A DNA stretch of 64,000 nt from Caulobacter vibrioides OR37 (GCF_000372645.1 NZ_APMP01000007.1:62001-126000); one strand, 5' to 3'; counted from the first letter of the stretch, positions 18,682 through 28,289 are shown. Notes: a model not told the origin generated them from the sequence alone. A program made the numbers and translations.

Positions 18682-20856
18682 TCAGACGTTGGATCGCACG
18701 AGCGGCAGGCGCGTGGTGGCGGTCTTGTTCAGGGCCAGCAGGGCGTTGGCCACGGCCGGACCGATCACCGGCGTGCCTGGCTCGCCCACCCCGCTGGGCG
18801 GATTGCCGGACGGCGCGATGTTGGTCTCGACGGTCGGCGCCTCATTGATGCGCAGCACGCGGTAGCGATCGAAATTGCTCTGGTCGACCTTGCCGTCCGT
18901 CAGGGTGACCTCGCCGTAAAGCGCCGCCGAGAGCCCGTAACAGGTTCCGCCTTCCATCTGCGCCGCGATCTGGTCCGGCGAGACGGCGACGCCGCAGTCG
19001 ATGGCCGTCACGACCCGGCCAACGCGCGGGGCGCCGTCGACCAGCTTGACCTCGGCCACCTGAGCCACGACCGAGCCGAAGCTTTCGTGCACGGCCACGC
19101 CGCGCGACCAGCCCGCCGCCGGCGCCGGGCCAGCCTTCTCGACGGCCAGGTTCAACACCGCCAGATGTCGATCCGCGCCGGCCTTCGTATAGAGCGCCCG
19201 GCGATACTCGATCGGATCCTTGCCCGCCTTGGCGGCCAGTTGGTCGATCGTGTGCTCCATCACGAAGGCGGTGTGGGTCGCGCCGACAGAGCGCCACCAC
19301 AGCACTGGCACGCCGGCGTCCGGGAGAGCGACCTGGGCGTCGACCACCGGCGTGGCCTTCAGATAGGGCGAGCCCTGCGTCCCCTCGATCGCCGTGCCGT
19401 CGGGTCCCTTGCCCGCCGGCATCGGCGAGCCCTTCATGATCGACTGAGTGACGATGCGGTGGCGCCAGGCGGCGGGATAGCCGTTCTTGTCCAGCACCAC
19501 CTTGACCGCGTGCAGGGTCAGCGGGCGGAAGTAGCCGGCCCGCATGTCGTCCTCGCGCGTCCAGACCAGCTTCACCGGGCGGCCCTTGCCGACCTTCTTG
19601 GCGATATGGACGCACTCGGCGGCGTAGTCGGACTGGAAGTTGGCGCGGCGACCGAAAGAGCCGCCGGCGAACAGGGTCTCGATCTGGACCGACCCCGGCA
19701 GGCAGCCGACGATCTTGGCCGCGTTCAGCTGATCCAGGGTCTGGCCCTGCGAGCCGAAGACCATCTTCACGTCGGAGCCGTCGACGGAGGCGACGCAGTT
19801 CATCGGCTCCATGGTGGCGTGGGCCAGATACGGGAACTCGTAAGTCGTCTCGAACACTTGCTCGCCCTTGGCGGCGTCCAGCTTCGAGAGGTCGCCGCGC
19901 TGGTCGAACGGCTCCCACTTGGCCGACGAGTCCTTGCCCGTCAGCACCGCGCGGAAGTCCTCGGCGATCTTGGCCGAACCGCGCTTTTCGGCCTTGCCGT
20001 CGTCCCACTCGACCTTCAGCGCCTCGCGACCCATGCGGGCGGCGTAGGTGCTCTGGGCGACCACGGCCACGCCGGTCGGGATCTCGAAGACGTCGACCAC
20101 GCCGGCCACCTTCTTGGCGTCGGCGGCATCGAAGCTCTTCAGCTTGGCCCCGAACAGCGGCGGATGGGCGACCACCGCCGTCAGCATGTCGGGCAGGCGG
20201 ACGTCCTGGGTGTAGCGGGCCGTGCCGTCGCTCTTGGCCTGGGCGTCCTTGCGACGCACGCGGTCGGTGCCGATCAGGGTGAAGGTCTTGGGGTCCTTGA
20301 GCTTGATGTCGGTGGGCGGATTGACCTTGGCGGCGGCGGCCACCAGGTCGCCGAACGTCGCGGTCTTGCCCGACGTGTGGGTCAGGACGCTGTCCTTAAC
20401 GGTGATCTCGCCGACCGCGACATTCCACTTGTTGGCGGCGGCCTGGACGAACATGGCGCGCGCGCCGGCCCCGGCCTTGCGCAGTTGGTCCCAAGAGTTG
20501 GAGATCGCCGACGAACCGCCGGTCAGCTGCGCGCCCAGGGCGCCATTGGCGTAGAGCTTGGCGTTGGCGGGCGCCTGCTCGACCTTGACCTTGCTCCAGT
20601 CGGCGTCCAGCTCCTCGGCGACGATGGCCGACAGGCCCGCGTGATTGCCCTGGCCGAACTCGATATGCTTGGACACGACGGTGACGACGCCGTCGGGGGC
20701 GATCTTGATGAATGGCCCGAACGCGCCGACCTCGACCTTGGAGCCGGCGCTCATGAGGTCGGCGGGCGAACAGCCGACCAGCAACGCGCCGCCGACCAGG
20801 GTCGAGGCGACGACCACGTCACGGCGGGTCGGCGCGGGCTTGAAGGGCGCGTTCAT
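18682..20856 (-). CDS. iorB: Molybdopterin-dependent oxidoreductase, IorB-type large subunit
   Basis: 724 residues of the xanthine-oxidase superfamily, isoquinoline 1-oxidoreductase beta-subunit type. Motifs include [14 protein letters not shown], the repeated Gly-rich molybdopterin segments ([10 protein letters not shown]), [13 protein letters not shown] and [18 protein letters not shown] with the catalytic-type Glu. The N-terminus has twin arginines (TRRDVVVAS), so export by Tat is likely, and a lipobox LVGC follows directly. It hydroxylates N-heterocycles or oxidises aldehydes in the family; the substrate here is unknown. It overlaps iorA (ATGA). Confidence 0.88.
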   Translation of the reverse strand: MNAPFKPAPTRRDVVVASTLVGGALLVGCSPADLMSAGSKVEVGAFGPFIKIAPDGVVTVVSKHIEFGQGNHAGLSAIVAEELDADWSKVKVEQAPANAKLYANGALGAQLTGGSSAISNSWDQLRKAGAGARAMFVQAAANKWNVAVGEITVKDSVLTHTSGKTATFGDLVAAAAKVNPPTDIKLKDPKTFTLIGTDRVRRKDAQAKSDGTARYTQDVRLPDMLTAVVAHPPLFGAKLKSFDAADAKKVAGVVDVFEIPTGVAVVAQSTYAARMGREALKVEWDDGKAEKRGSAKIAEDFRAVLTGKDSSAKWEPFDQRGDLSKLDAAKGEQVFETTYEFPYLAHATMEPMNCVASVDGSDVKMVFGSQGQTLDQLNAAKIVGCLPGSVQIETLFAGGSFGRRANFQSDYAAECVHIAKKVGKGRPVKLVWTREDDMRAGYFRPLTLHAVKVVLDKNGYPAAWRHRIVTQSIMKGSPMPAGKGPDGTAIEGTQGSPYLKATPVVDAQVALPDAGVPVLWWRSVGATHTAFVMEHTIDQLAAKAGKDPIEYRRALYTKAGADRHLAVLNLAVEKAGPAPAAGWSRGVAVHESFGSVVAQVAEVKLVDGAPRVGRVVTAIDCGVAVSPDQIAAQMEGGTCYGLSAALYGEVTLTDGKVDQSNFDRYRVLRINEAPTVETNIAPSGNPPSGVGEPGTPVIGPAVANALLALNKTATTRLPLVRSNV

Positions 20857-21383
20857 CGGCCAGCCCCCCGATGGGTCGCGCCCGAGGCGGCGACGATGGC
20901 CTCGTCGATATCGGCGTGCGGCTCGCCCATCGGCGGACCGGTCTCGGCCGCGTCGTGGATCGCCGCCCGGATCCGCTGATAGGCCCCGCAACGGCAGATG
21001 TTGCCGGTCATGGCGTTGTCGATGTCCTCGTCGGACGGGTGCTTGTTCCGCTCCAGCAGAGCCACGGCCGACATGATCTGGCCCGACTGGCAGTAGCCGC
21101 ATTGGGGAACATCGTGGCGCACCCAGGCCTGTTGCACCGGATGCTGGCCGCCGAGGCCCTCGATCGTGGTGATCTTGGCGCTTCCGACCGCCTCGATCGG
21201 AGTCACGCACGAGCGGATCGGTTGGCCGTCCAGATGAACCGTGCAGGCGCCGCACTGGGCCATGCCGCAGCCGAACTTCGTGCCCGTCAGGCCCAGTTCG
21301 TCGCGCAGAACCCAAAGCAAGGGCGTGTCCGACGTCGCCTGTACGCTGACGGATTTGCCATTGATATCCAGAGTCAGGGCCAT
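20853..21383 (-). CDS. iorA: [2Fe-2S] subunit, IorA-type
   Basis: 176 residues with the eight cluster cysteines of molybdenum hydroxylase small subunits: Cys39, Cys44, Cys47 and Cys59 for the plant-type cluster, and Cys95, Cys98, Cys130 and Cys132 for the second. It passes electrons from the molybdenum site of IorB to an acceptor, often a membrane cytochrome. There is no signal of its own, so it probably leaves with IorB as a folded complex. The C-terminal 30 residues extend beyond the usual domain. It is the first gene of the pair. Confidence 0.93.
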   Translation of the reverse strand: MALTLDINGKSVSVQATSDTPLLWVLRDELGLTGTKFGCGMAQCGACTVHLDGQPIRSCVTPIEAVGSAKITTIEGLGGQHPVQQAWVRHDVPQCGYCQSGQIMSAVALLERNKHPSDEDIDNAMTGNICRCGAYQRIRAAIHDAAETGPPMGEPHADIDEAIVAASGATHRGAGR

Positions 21384-21471
21384 CGCGTTGTCGCCTCCCA
21401 GGCTTTCTCCCCACCAAACCTAACACTGTTCAATCTGGTCTTGGCCAGAGAAATTCGAAAAGCGCCGCTTC

Positions 21472-21585
21472 TAGAGCGTGACGCCGAAAGTGGGAACCGG
21501 TTTCGGCGCGAGTCACGCTCTAAGTAATTGATTTAGAGCCTCGTTATCGCGTCAAAACGATTAAGTTTTGACGCGCGAGGCTCTA
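21472..21585. repeat. Composite double-hairpin intergenic repeat, copy A
   Basis: Module 1 (21472-21522) has the outer stem TAGAGCGTGAC/GTCACGCTCTA and the inner GCCGAAA/TTTCGGC around GTGGGAACCGG. An A/T-rich linker follows. Module 2 (21534-21585) has the outer stem TAGAGCCTCG/CGAGGCTCTA and the inner GCGTCAAAAC/GTTTTGACGC. It fills most of the 305-base gap between iorA and the MliC-like gene (21384-21688), in which I see no gene. Confidence 0.85.
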
Positions 21586-21688
21586 GGGAACGCGCGAGGG
21601 ATCAAAATCGCTTCGCGTCCGCGAAGGCGGGCGGGCGCCGTCTTCGAAACCCGCTATGCTCGCGCCCGCGCCCAACGGAGGTCTGATC

Positions 21689-22003
21689 TTGCGCCGCGTC
21701 CTGCTGCCCCTATCCGTCCTGACCCTCACGCTGGCGGGCTGCGCCGCCGTGGTCCCGATGGACGCCACCGACACGCCGATCTTCTACCGCTGCAAGGCCG
21801 GCAAGACCTTCACGGCCGCCTACGCCCTACGCGGCAAGCAGGTGGTGGTGACGGCCGGCGGCGCGACCAAGGTCCTGAAGCTGGCCCGCTCGGGCTCGGG
21901 CGCGCGCTACGCCGACGGCGCGGCCGAGATCTGGAGCAAGGGTCCCGACGCCATGCTTCACGGTTTCCCCGGCGGCCCTTATGACGACTGCCGCTCGCAA
22001 TAG
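21689..22003 (+). CDS. MliC-family lysozyme-inhibitor-like lipoprotein
   Basis: 104 residues from the TTG at 21689, with GGAGG seven bases upstream. A lipoprotein signal peptide ends in LAGC (Cys near residue 17). The mature part has the MliC pattern FYRCKAGKTFTAAY, VVVTAGGATKVLKL and GARYADG, with a closing Cys (DDC). The family binds c-type lysozyme in the periplasm or outer membrane. An upstream ATG at 21656 in frame would bury the signal peptide and is rejected. Confidence 0.75.
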   Translation: MRRVLLPLSVLTLTLAGCAAVVPMDATDTPIFYRCKAGKTFTAAYALRGKQVVVTAGGATKVLKLARSGSGARYADGAAEIWSKGPDAMLHGFPGGPYDDCRSQ

Positions 22004-22022
22004 GTCTTTCGAGGTTCGCGCG

Positions 22023-22919
22023 TTGGATTCCTTTCCCGCCTATTTCCCCCTGGCCGGCCGCAAGGTGGTGATCGCCGGCGTCGGCGACGCGGCCGACGCC
22101 AAGGCGCGTCTGTTCGACGGGTCGCCGGCCACGGTCGTTCGGCTCGAGGGCCATGAGGCCTATCTGCCCGGTTCCTATACCGGCGCGACCCTGGCCTTCA
22201 TCGCCAGTCAGGACGAGGTGTTCGTCCAGGCCGCCGCCGGCGCGGCGCGGGCGGCGCGGGTGCTGGTCAATGTCGTCGACCGACCCGACCTCTGCGACTT
22301 CAACACCCCCGCCGTCATCGATCGGGGCGAGGTGGTGGCCGCCGTCGGCACCGGGGGAGCCGCGCCGGTGCTCGCCACGATGTTGCGCAACGATATCGAG
22401 GCCCAGGTGCCCGAGGGCATGGGCCGGGTCGCGGCGCTGCTGGCCCGCTTCCAGGGCGAGGTGCGCAAGGCCCTGCCGACCCTGCATGAGCGGCGGGCCT
22501 TTCTGCGCGACGCGGTGTTGGGCGAGGCCGCCCAGGCCGCGCGCGAGGGCGACATGGAAAAGGCCGGTCAGCTGTTTCGCGAAGCCCTGGCGCGCGGCGC
22601 GGGGCGAAAGGGGATGGTGCGGTTCGTCGCGGGCAAGGGGCCCGCGGACCTCCTGACCCTGCGCGCCGTGCGCGCGCTGGGCGCCGCCGACGTCCTGGTG
22701 ATCGACGCCGACGCCGATCCCGAGGTGATCAAGATGGCCCGCCGCGACGCCGAGCGGATGGACCCCGCGACGGCGACCGCCGACCATCTGATCCAGCTGG
22801 CCGCCGAGGGTCGTCAGATCGTCCGGCTGATCACCCAGGCCGTCGATCCGGCCCAGATCCACGCGCTGACCCAGGCCGGAGTCGCCATCGAGGTGCTGCT
22901 GGCGGCGCCCAGCGCCTGA
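22023..22919 (+). CDS. Siroheme synthase: precorrin-2 dehydrogenase with a shortened methyltransferase part
   Basis: About 298 residues from the TTG at 22023, with GAGG nine bases upstream; an ATG at 21981 overlaps the lipoprotein gene. The N-terminal CysG-type dehydrogenase domain (YFPLAGRKVVIAGVG, then LVNVVDRPDLCDFNTPAVIDRG and AVGTGGAAPVLATMLR) and the CysG dimerisation domain are complete. The last 95 residues resemble only the start of the uroporphyrinogen methyltransferase (FVAGKGPADLLTLRAVRALGAADV, ARRDAERM), which normally runs about 240 residues. It likely makes sirohydrochlorin or siroheme from precorrin-2. Confidence 0.82.
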   Translation: MDSFPAYFPLAGRKVVIAGVGDAADAKARLFDGSPATVVRLEGHEAYLPGSYTGATLAFIASQDEVFVQAAAGAARAARVLVNVVDRPDLCDFNTPAVIDRGEVVAAVGTGGAAPVLATMLRNDIEAQVPEGMGRVAALLARFQGEVRKALPTLHERRAFLRDAVLGEAAQAAREGDMEKAGQLFREALARGAGRKGMVRFVAGKGPADLLTLRAVRALGAADVLVIDADADPEVIKMARRDAERMDPATATADHLIQLAAEGRQIVRLITQAVDPAQIHALTQAGVAIEVLLAAPSA

Positions 22920-22940
22920 GCGATCGACGCCGCGCCCGTC

Positions 22941-24581
22941 TCAGGTCAGCGACCGTCCCCGGGTCTCGGGCAGCAGGAACGCGGTGGTCAGGACGCTGAT
23001 CAGGGTGAAGACCACCGGGAACCACAGGCCGGCATAGATGTCGCCGACCGCCGTCACGATGGCGAAGGCGAAGAACGGCAGGAAGCCGCCGACCCAGCCG
23101 GTGCCGATATGGTAGGGCAGCGACAGGGCCGTGTAGCGCACCCGCGTCGGGAAGAGCTCGACCAGACAGGCCGCCAGCGGCCCGAACAAGGCGGTCGCGG
23201 CGATGACGAACACGAACAGCACGCCCAGCATCAGCGGCTTGTTCATGCGGGCCGGGTCAGCCTTGGTCGGATAGCCGGCCTTGGTCAGGGCGCCCTTGAT
23301 CCGGGCCTCGACGCCGGCCTTGACGGCCTTCGACCGGGCCTTCGGCAGGCCCGCCGCGCTTTCGGAGGTCACCACGACGCCGCCGACCTTCATCGTCGCC
23401 ACGGTTCCGGCCGGCGCGGCCTGGTTGACGTAGGAGACGCCGGCATTGGCCAGGGCGCTCTTGACGATGTCGCAGGAGGTGACGAAGGCGGTCTTGCCGA
23501 CGGGGTCGAACTGCAGCGAACAATCGGCCGGGTCGGCGATCACCACCACCGGCGCCTTGGCGGTCGCCTCGGCGAGCGCCGGATTGGCGGCCTTCTCCAG
23601 CAGATGGAAGCCCGGGAAGTAGAACAGCAGCGCCAGGGTCATGCCCCCTAGCATCACCGCCTTGCGGCCGATCCTGTCCGACAGCCAGCCGAACACGACG
23701 TAGAACACCGCGCTGATCGCCGTGGCGGTCATCATCAGGCCGTTGATGTCGACCGGATCGACCTTCAGGAATTTCTCCATGAAAGTCTGGATGTAGAAGA
23801 AGCTGGTGTACCAGACCGCGCCCTGGGCCGACATCATCGAGAAAAAGGCCAACAGGACGAGCTTGAGGTTCTTCCATTGGCCGAACGCCTCGGCGTAGGG
23901 CGCCTTGGAGGCCTCGCCCTCGGCCTTCATGGCGGCGAAGGCCGGGCTTTCGCTCAGCTTCATGCGCATCCACACCGAGACGCCCAGCAGGCCGATCGAG
24001 ACGCCGAACGGGATGCGCCAGCCCCAGGCGTCGAAGGCGCTGTTTCCGACGGTGGCGCGGGTGGCCATGATCACGAGCAAGGCGCCGAACAGGCCGAAGG
24101 CGGCCGAGGTCTGCACCCACGAAGTCGACCAGCCCCGCTTGCCGGCCGGCGAGTGCTCGGCGACGTAGATCGCCGCGCCGCCGTATTCGCCGCCCAGGGC
24201 GAAGCCCTGCACGCAGCGCATCAGGATCAGCAGGATCGGCGACAGGATCCCGACCTGCTTGTAGGTGGGCAGAAACGCGATGGCGAACGTCGCCCCGCCC
24301 ATCAGCAGCACCGTGGCCAGGAAGGCGCCCTTGCGGCCGGCCTGGTCGCCGATCTTGCCGAACACCAGGGCGCCCAGCGGCCGGAACGCGAAGCCGACGC
24401 CGAACAGGGCCAGGGCGGCGATATAGCCCGCGGTGTCGTTCAGTCCCGCGAAGAAGGTCTTGGAGATGACCTGGGTCAGGCTGCCAAAGATGAAGAAGTC
24501 GTACCACTCGAACGCCGTGCCGGCGGACGACGCCGCGACCACCGTGCGCATCGAAGCGCCTTCCTGACTTCCAACCGCCAT
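22941..24581 (-). CDS. MFS transporter, metabolite:H+ symporter (MHS/ProP-like)
   Basis: 546 residues, about 100 longer than usual for this family. It starts with AFEWYDFFIFGS, typical of MHS symporters, and has the loop motifs GKIGDQAGRKG and SDRIGRKA and the QGFALGGEYGG segment. It imports an organic acid, amino acid or betaine with protons across the inner membrane. A hydrophilic insert of about 118 residues (about 330-447, with Cys354 and Cys370) splits the second half and should face the periplasm. The ATG at 24581 has GAGGGGG upstream. It is convergent with the siroheme gene. Confidence 0.88.
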   Translation of the reverse strand: MAVGSQEGASMRTVVAASSAGTAFEWYDFFIFGSLTQVISKTFFAGLNDTAGYIAALALFGVGFAFRPLGALVFGKIGDQAGRKGAFLATVLLMGGATFAIAFLPTYKQVGILSPILLILMRCVQGFALGGEYGGAAIYVAEHSPAGKRGWSTSWVQTSAAFGLFGALLVIMATRATVGNSAFDAWGWRIPFGVSIGLLGVSVWMRMKLSESPAFAAMKAEGEASKAPYAEAFGQWKNLKLVLLAFFSMMSAQGAVWYTSFFYIQTFMEKFLKVDPVDINGLMMTATAISAVFYVVFGWLSDRIGRKAVMLGGMTLALLFYFPGFHLLEKAANPALAEATAKAPVVVIADPADCSLQFDPVGKTAFVTSCDIVKSALANAGVSYVNQAAPAGTVATMKVGGVVVTSESAAGLPKARSKAVKAGVEARIKGALTKAGYPTKADPARMNKPLMLGVLFVFVIAATALFGPLAACLVELFPTRVRYTALSLPYHIGTGWVGGFLPFFAFAIVTAVGDIYAGLWFPVVFTLISVLTTAFLLPETRGRSLT

Positions 24582-24648
24582 ATGGCTTCCCCCTCTTTCG
24601 ACCCTGCTTAGCGTGGTTCAGGCTCTAGGGGAAAGGGGCTCAAGGCCG

Positions 24649-27351
24649 CTAGGCCACCGCCTCCCGGCGATCCGCCCCAGCCTGGGACAGACGAACGATC
24701 TCGGCGACCAGGGCGGCGGGGGCGATGGGCTTCGCGGCGACCCCGTCCATGCCCGCGGCGCGATAGGCCGCGCGCTGGTGCGCCATCACATTGGCGGTCA
24801 AGGCGATGATCGGCGCGCGCGCGGCCGGCCCCGGCAGGGCGCGGATGCGGCGGGCCGCCTCCAGACCGTCCATGCCGGGCATCTGCACGTCCATCAGAAT
24901 GAGGTCGAAGACACCCTCCCGCGCCGCCGCCACGCCCGACGCGCCGTCGTCGGCGACGCTGACCGCCGCGCCCAGCTGCTCCAGAATTCGACGGGCGACC
25001 AGCTGGTTGGTCGGATTGTCCTCGACCACCAGCACCTTCAGGCCGGTCAGCAGATCGTCGGACTCGCGCTCGACCGGCCTTGGCGTGGCCGCCGGCGAGG
25101 CGGCGATGGTCAGGGTGAAGGTCGAACCCTCGCCCGGCGTGGAACAGAACGATACCGCGCCGCCCAGCATCTCGGCCAGCTTGCGGGTGATGGCCAGGCC
25201 CAGGCCCGAGCCGCCGAACCGGCGGGTGGTGCTGGCGTCGGCCTGCTGGAACCGCTCGAACAGCCGCGCCTGGGCGTCCAGGGGCACGCCGATGCCGGTG
25301 TCGATCACGTCGAACACCAGGCGCGCGCCCTCGTCGTCCTCCTCCTTGCGGAGCCGCACCGTCACCGAGCCGCGCGGGGTGAATTTCACGGCGTTGCCGA
25401 TCAGGTTGAACAGGGCCTGGCGCACGCGGGTCGGGTCGGTCTCGACCCAGCCCAGATCGTCGGCCAGATCCAGCTCCAGCCGAAGCCCCTTCTGCGCGGC
25501 CTGGCCGGCCAGCAGCCGGGCCACGCTCCGGACCAATTCGCGCGGATCGACCGGCTCGCGGTTCAAGTCCAGCCGTCCAGCCTCGATGCGCGAGATGTCG
25601 ATGACGTCGTCCAGCAGGGTCGACAGCATCTGGCCGGCCGCGAGGGCCTCGGCCAGCAGGTCGGCGCTGTCGCCCGCCGGCAGCTCGCGCTTGAGCACGT
25701 GCAGGACCCCCAGCACCCCGTTCATCGGCGTGCGGATCTCGTGACTCATATTGGCCAGGAACTGGGCCTTGGCCTCGCTGGCCGCCTGGGCCACGCGCTT
25801 GGCCGCGACCAGAGCCAGCTCCGCCCTCTTCTTCTCGTCGATATCCAGCACCAGGCCGAACGCCTTGCGAGCCTGGCCCGCCGCGTCGCGCCGCACCTCG
25901 TGGAACACCCGCGCCCAGCGGACCTCGCCGGAGGGCGACAGCAGGCGCACGTCATATTCGTGGCCGTTCCAGTCGCCAGCCCCGCGTTTGTCGGCCGAGG
26001 CGGCGTAGAACTGTTCGCGATCGTCGGGATGGATCATCGGCCAGGCCGCCGCCCGCACGTCCTCGTAGTCGATCTGGCGCCCCATCATGCGATGGAATTC
26101 GGGCGAACCCCAGAAACTGCCGCGTTCATGATCGACCTCGTAGACCCCGGCCCGGGCCGCGCCCAGGGCGACCTTCAGACGGCGAGCGTTGGCCCTTGCC
26201 TCGCGCCGCGCCGCCGCCAGAGCGGTGATGTCGTCCATGTAGGTGATCACGCCGACCACCTCGCCGGTCATGTCGCGCCAGGGGCGCGCTTCCCAGCGAT
26301 AGGTCCGCTCCTGGCCCTCGGCGTCCGTCAGCCGGTCCTCGCGCCGCGTGACGACCTCGCCGGCCAGCGCCCGGCCGACGCCCTCGACGAAGCGCCGGCG
26401 CTCGCCGTGGGTCAATTCCGTGAGCGACTTGCCGATGACGCCTTCCTCGGTCGCTCGAAAGATGTCGAGGAACCGGGGGCTGACCATCCGCAGGCGCAGA
26501 TCGACATCGTAGACCGCGACGGCAAACGGCGCGTCCTCGACCAGGCGACGCGCGCGTCGTTCGCTCCAGAGCGCCTTGTCGCGGCTGCGGGCCACGTCGG
26601 TGATGTTCTGCGAAACTCCTCGCAACGCATACAGACCGCCCAGGCGCGGTTCGGCGCGAAAGGTGCTGCGGAACGTGAACCAACGGCCGCTGTTATCGCG
26701 CAGCCGATATTCCAGCACCCCGCCCTCGCCCGTGTGGACCGCGCGCTGAAAAGCCAGGCGAACCTCTTCGCGCCGGTCTTCGGGAAGGCGGTTCAAGAAG
26801 AGATCGGCGGTGGCGACGTCGGCCGGCGACAGGCCGGCGGCGGCCAGGGCGTCGGGCGACCAGTCGATGCGATCGCCGTCCGGTTCATAGGTCCAGACGC
26901 CGATGCCGGCTTCCTCGGCCAACAGGGCGCGAGTGCGTCGCGCGATTTCCAACTCGGCCCGGCTCTCGACCTCGGCGCTGATGTCGTGCAGCACCCCGAC
27001 CATTTCGCCGTTGGGACCCAGGCGCGAACGGCCCTGCAGCCAGATCCAGCCGCCGTCCTTGCGCCGAACCTTCAGCTCATTGATCGCCGCGCCGGTCTCG
27101 CGCATCCGCCGGCCGGTGTCGATCAACTCGGCGTGGCTGTCGGGGTGGACGAACTTGATGCAGGGCTGGCCGATCAGTTCCTCGCGGCTCCAGCCGGTCA
27201 GGGCCATCCAGCCCGCGTTGACCACCTCGAAGCGCCCCTCGGCCGAGATGACGGCGAACAGGTCGCTGGCGTTGTCGAAGAACCAGCGCGCGGCCTCGGC
27301 TTCGCCGAACGGCGCGCGTTCTGTTCCTTCGTGGATCGACGCCTGGGACAT
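24649..27351 (-). CDS. Soluble hybrid histidine kinase with multiple PAS domains
   Basis: 900 residues from the ATG at 27351 (GGGAG upstream). There are no membrane segments. About four PAS/PAC modules come first (for example NASDLFAVISAEGRFEVVNAG), then the HisKA box SHEIRTPMNG with the phosphorylated His near 537, the ATPase motifs NLIGNAVKFT, DTGIGVP and GSGLGLAI, and a receiver domain whose acceptor is Asp821 (LMDVQMPG). It probably senses a cytoplasmic or redox signal and passes phosphate to a separate Hpt protein; none is adjacent. The promoter region 27352-27451 holds a palindrome-like site. Confidence 0.93.
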   Translation of the reverse strand: MSQASIHEGTERAPFGEAEAARWFFDNASDLFAVISAEGRFEVVNAGWMALTGWSREELIGQPCIKFVHPDSHAELIDTGRRMRETGAAINELKVRRKDGGWIWLQGRSRLGPNGEMVGVLHDISAEVESRAELEIARRTRALLAEEAGIGVWTYEPDGDRIDWSPDALAAAGLSPADVATADLFLNRLPEDRREEVRLAFQRAVHTGEGGVLEYRLRDNSGRWFTFRSTFRAEPRLGGLYALRGVSQNITDVARSRDKALWSERRARRLVEDAPFAVAVYDVDLRLRMVSPRFLDIFRATEEGVIGKSLTELTHGERRRFVEGVGRALAGEVVTRREDRLTDAEGQERTYRWEARPWRDMTGEVVGVITYMDDITALAAARREARANARRLKVALGAARAGVYEVDHERGSFWGSPEFHRMMGRQIDYEDVRAAAWPMIHPDDREQFYAASADKRGAGDWNGHEYDVRLLSPSGEVRWARVFHEVRRDAAGQARKAFGLVLDIDEKKRAELALVAAKRVAQAASEAKAQFLANMSHEIRTPMNGVLGVLHVLKRELPAGDSADLLAEALAAGQMLSTLLDDVIDISRIEAGRLDLNREPVDPRELVRSVARLLAGQAAQKGLRLELDLADDLGWVETDPTRVRQALFNLIGNAVKFTPRGSVTVRLRKEEDDEGARLVFDVIDTGIGVPLDAQARLFERFQQADASTTRRFGGSGLGLAITRKLAEMLGGAVSFCSTPGEGSTFTLTIAASPAATPRPVERESDDLLTGLKVLVVEDNPTNQLVARRILEQLGAAVSVADDGASGVAAAREGVFDLILMDVQMPGMDGLEAARRIRALPGPAARAPIIALTANVMAHQRAAYRAAGMDGVAAKPIAPAALVAEIVRLSQAGADRREAVA

Positions 27352-27451
27352 TCCGTCTCCCGCCTGAGTTTCGCGGATCGTGAGACGCAACCGTAAACTT
27401 ATGGTTCTCGCGGCATATCGACGTTCCGCGAAAATGACATTTCGTCGTCGC

Positions 27452-28135
27452 TCAGACCTCGGCCCACTGGCGCAGCAGGTTGTGGTAGACGCTGGTCAGC
27501 GACAGGATCGCCTCGTCGTCGGGCTCCGCCCGCTGGGCGAGGCGCTGGATGGCGACGTCCATTTCCAAAAGCATCGTGCGCCGGGCGTCGTCGCGGATCA
27601 GGCTCTGGATCCAGAAGAAGCTGGCCGTGCGCGCGCCTCGGGTGACCGGCGTCACATGGTGAAGGCTGGAGCTGGGATAGAGGATCATGTCCCCGGCCTC
27701 CAGCTTGACCCTATGCACGCCGTAAAGGTCGTTCACCACCAGCTCACCCCCGTCATAATCCTCGGGTTCGGCCAGAAACAGGGTCGCCGACAGATCCGTG
27801 CGCAGACGGCGACCGCTGAACGGATCCCGGCGGATGGCGTTGTCGACATGGTCCTTGAAGCCCATCCCCTCGCCATAACGGTTGAACATCGGCGGCAGGA
27901 TGATCTGGGGCAGGGCCGCCGACACGAACAGCGGATTGGCCTCCAGCGCCCGCAGGATCACCGCGCCGACCCTCTGGGCGGCTTCGCTATCCTGCGGCAG
28001 CTGCTCGTTCGCCTTGGCCCGCGCGGCCTGGAAGCCCGAGGTCAGGTTGCCATCGACCCACGGACCGGCGTCGAGGATGGCGCGGCACTCGGCGACCTCG
28101 GCCTTGGTCAGCACCTGGGGAATCTGCAGCATCAT
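27452..28135 (-). CDS. piuC: PKHD-type Fe(II)/2-oxoglutarate dioxygenase (PiuC/YbiX-like)
   Basis: 227 residues matching the PiuC family over the full length. The iron ligands are His96-x-Asp98 (FKDHVDNAI) and His160 in [10 protein letters not shown], and the 2-oxoglutarate arginine is in RGARTASFF (Arg169). The N-terminus [18 protein letters not shown] and [16 protein letters not shown] are family-typical. PiuC genes accompany catecholate-siderophore receptors, as here. It follows the TonB receptor with 154 bases between, including a GC-rich hairpin. Confidence 0.92.
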   Translation of the reverse strand: MMLQIPQVLTKAEVAECRAILDAGPWVDGNLTSGFQAARAKANEQLPQDSEAAQRVGAVILRALEANPLFVSAALPQIILPPMFNRYGEGMGFKDHVDNAIRRDPFSGRRLRTDLSATLFLAEPEDYDGGELVVNDLYGVHRVKLEAGDMILYPSSSLHHVTPVTRGARTASFFWIQSLIRDDARRTMLLEMDVAIQRLAQRAEPDDEAILSLTSVYHNLLRQWAEV

Positions 28136-28225
28136 TCGCGGTTCGCTCCTGGATCGGGGTGTCGGACCTATCCCGCCCCCGGCATCCCGCCTTGATCCGG
28201 ATCAGACGGGCGGCAGAAGGCCGGA

Positions 28226-28261
28226 AAAGGGTGACGCCCCGCCTGGGTCGGGCGGGGCGTC
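28226..28261 (-). terminator. Stem-loop after the TonB receptor gene
   Basis: An 11-base perfect stem GACGCCCCGCC/GGCGGGGCGTC (28233-28243 and 28251-28261) with a seven-base loop. On the minus strand it is followed by a short CTTTTCC. It could terminate or stabilise the receptor mRNA ahead of piuC. Confidence 0.5.
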
Positions 28262-28289
28262 GGGTCGTGAAGCACCTGGAGAGGGGAGG

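Noticed and set aside
18616..20979. 787-codon plus-strand open frame opposite iorB
   Set aside because: It crosses the iorB/iorA junction, lacks a ribosome site and any domain, and is a shadow.
24613..27396. 927-codon plus-strand open frame opposite the histidine kinase
   Set aside because: It is an antisense shadow of a high-GC gene: Gly/Arg/Ala/Gln-rich, no domain, and the minus-strand frame has full kinase motifs.
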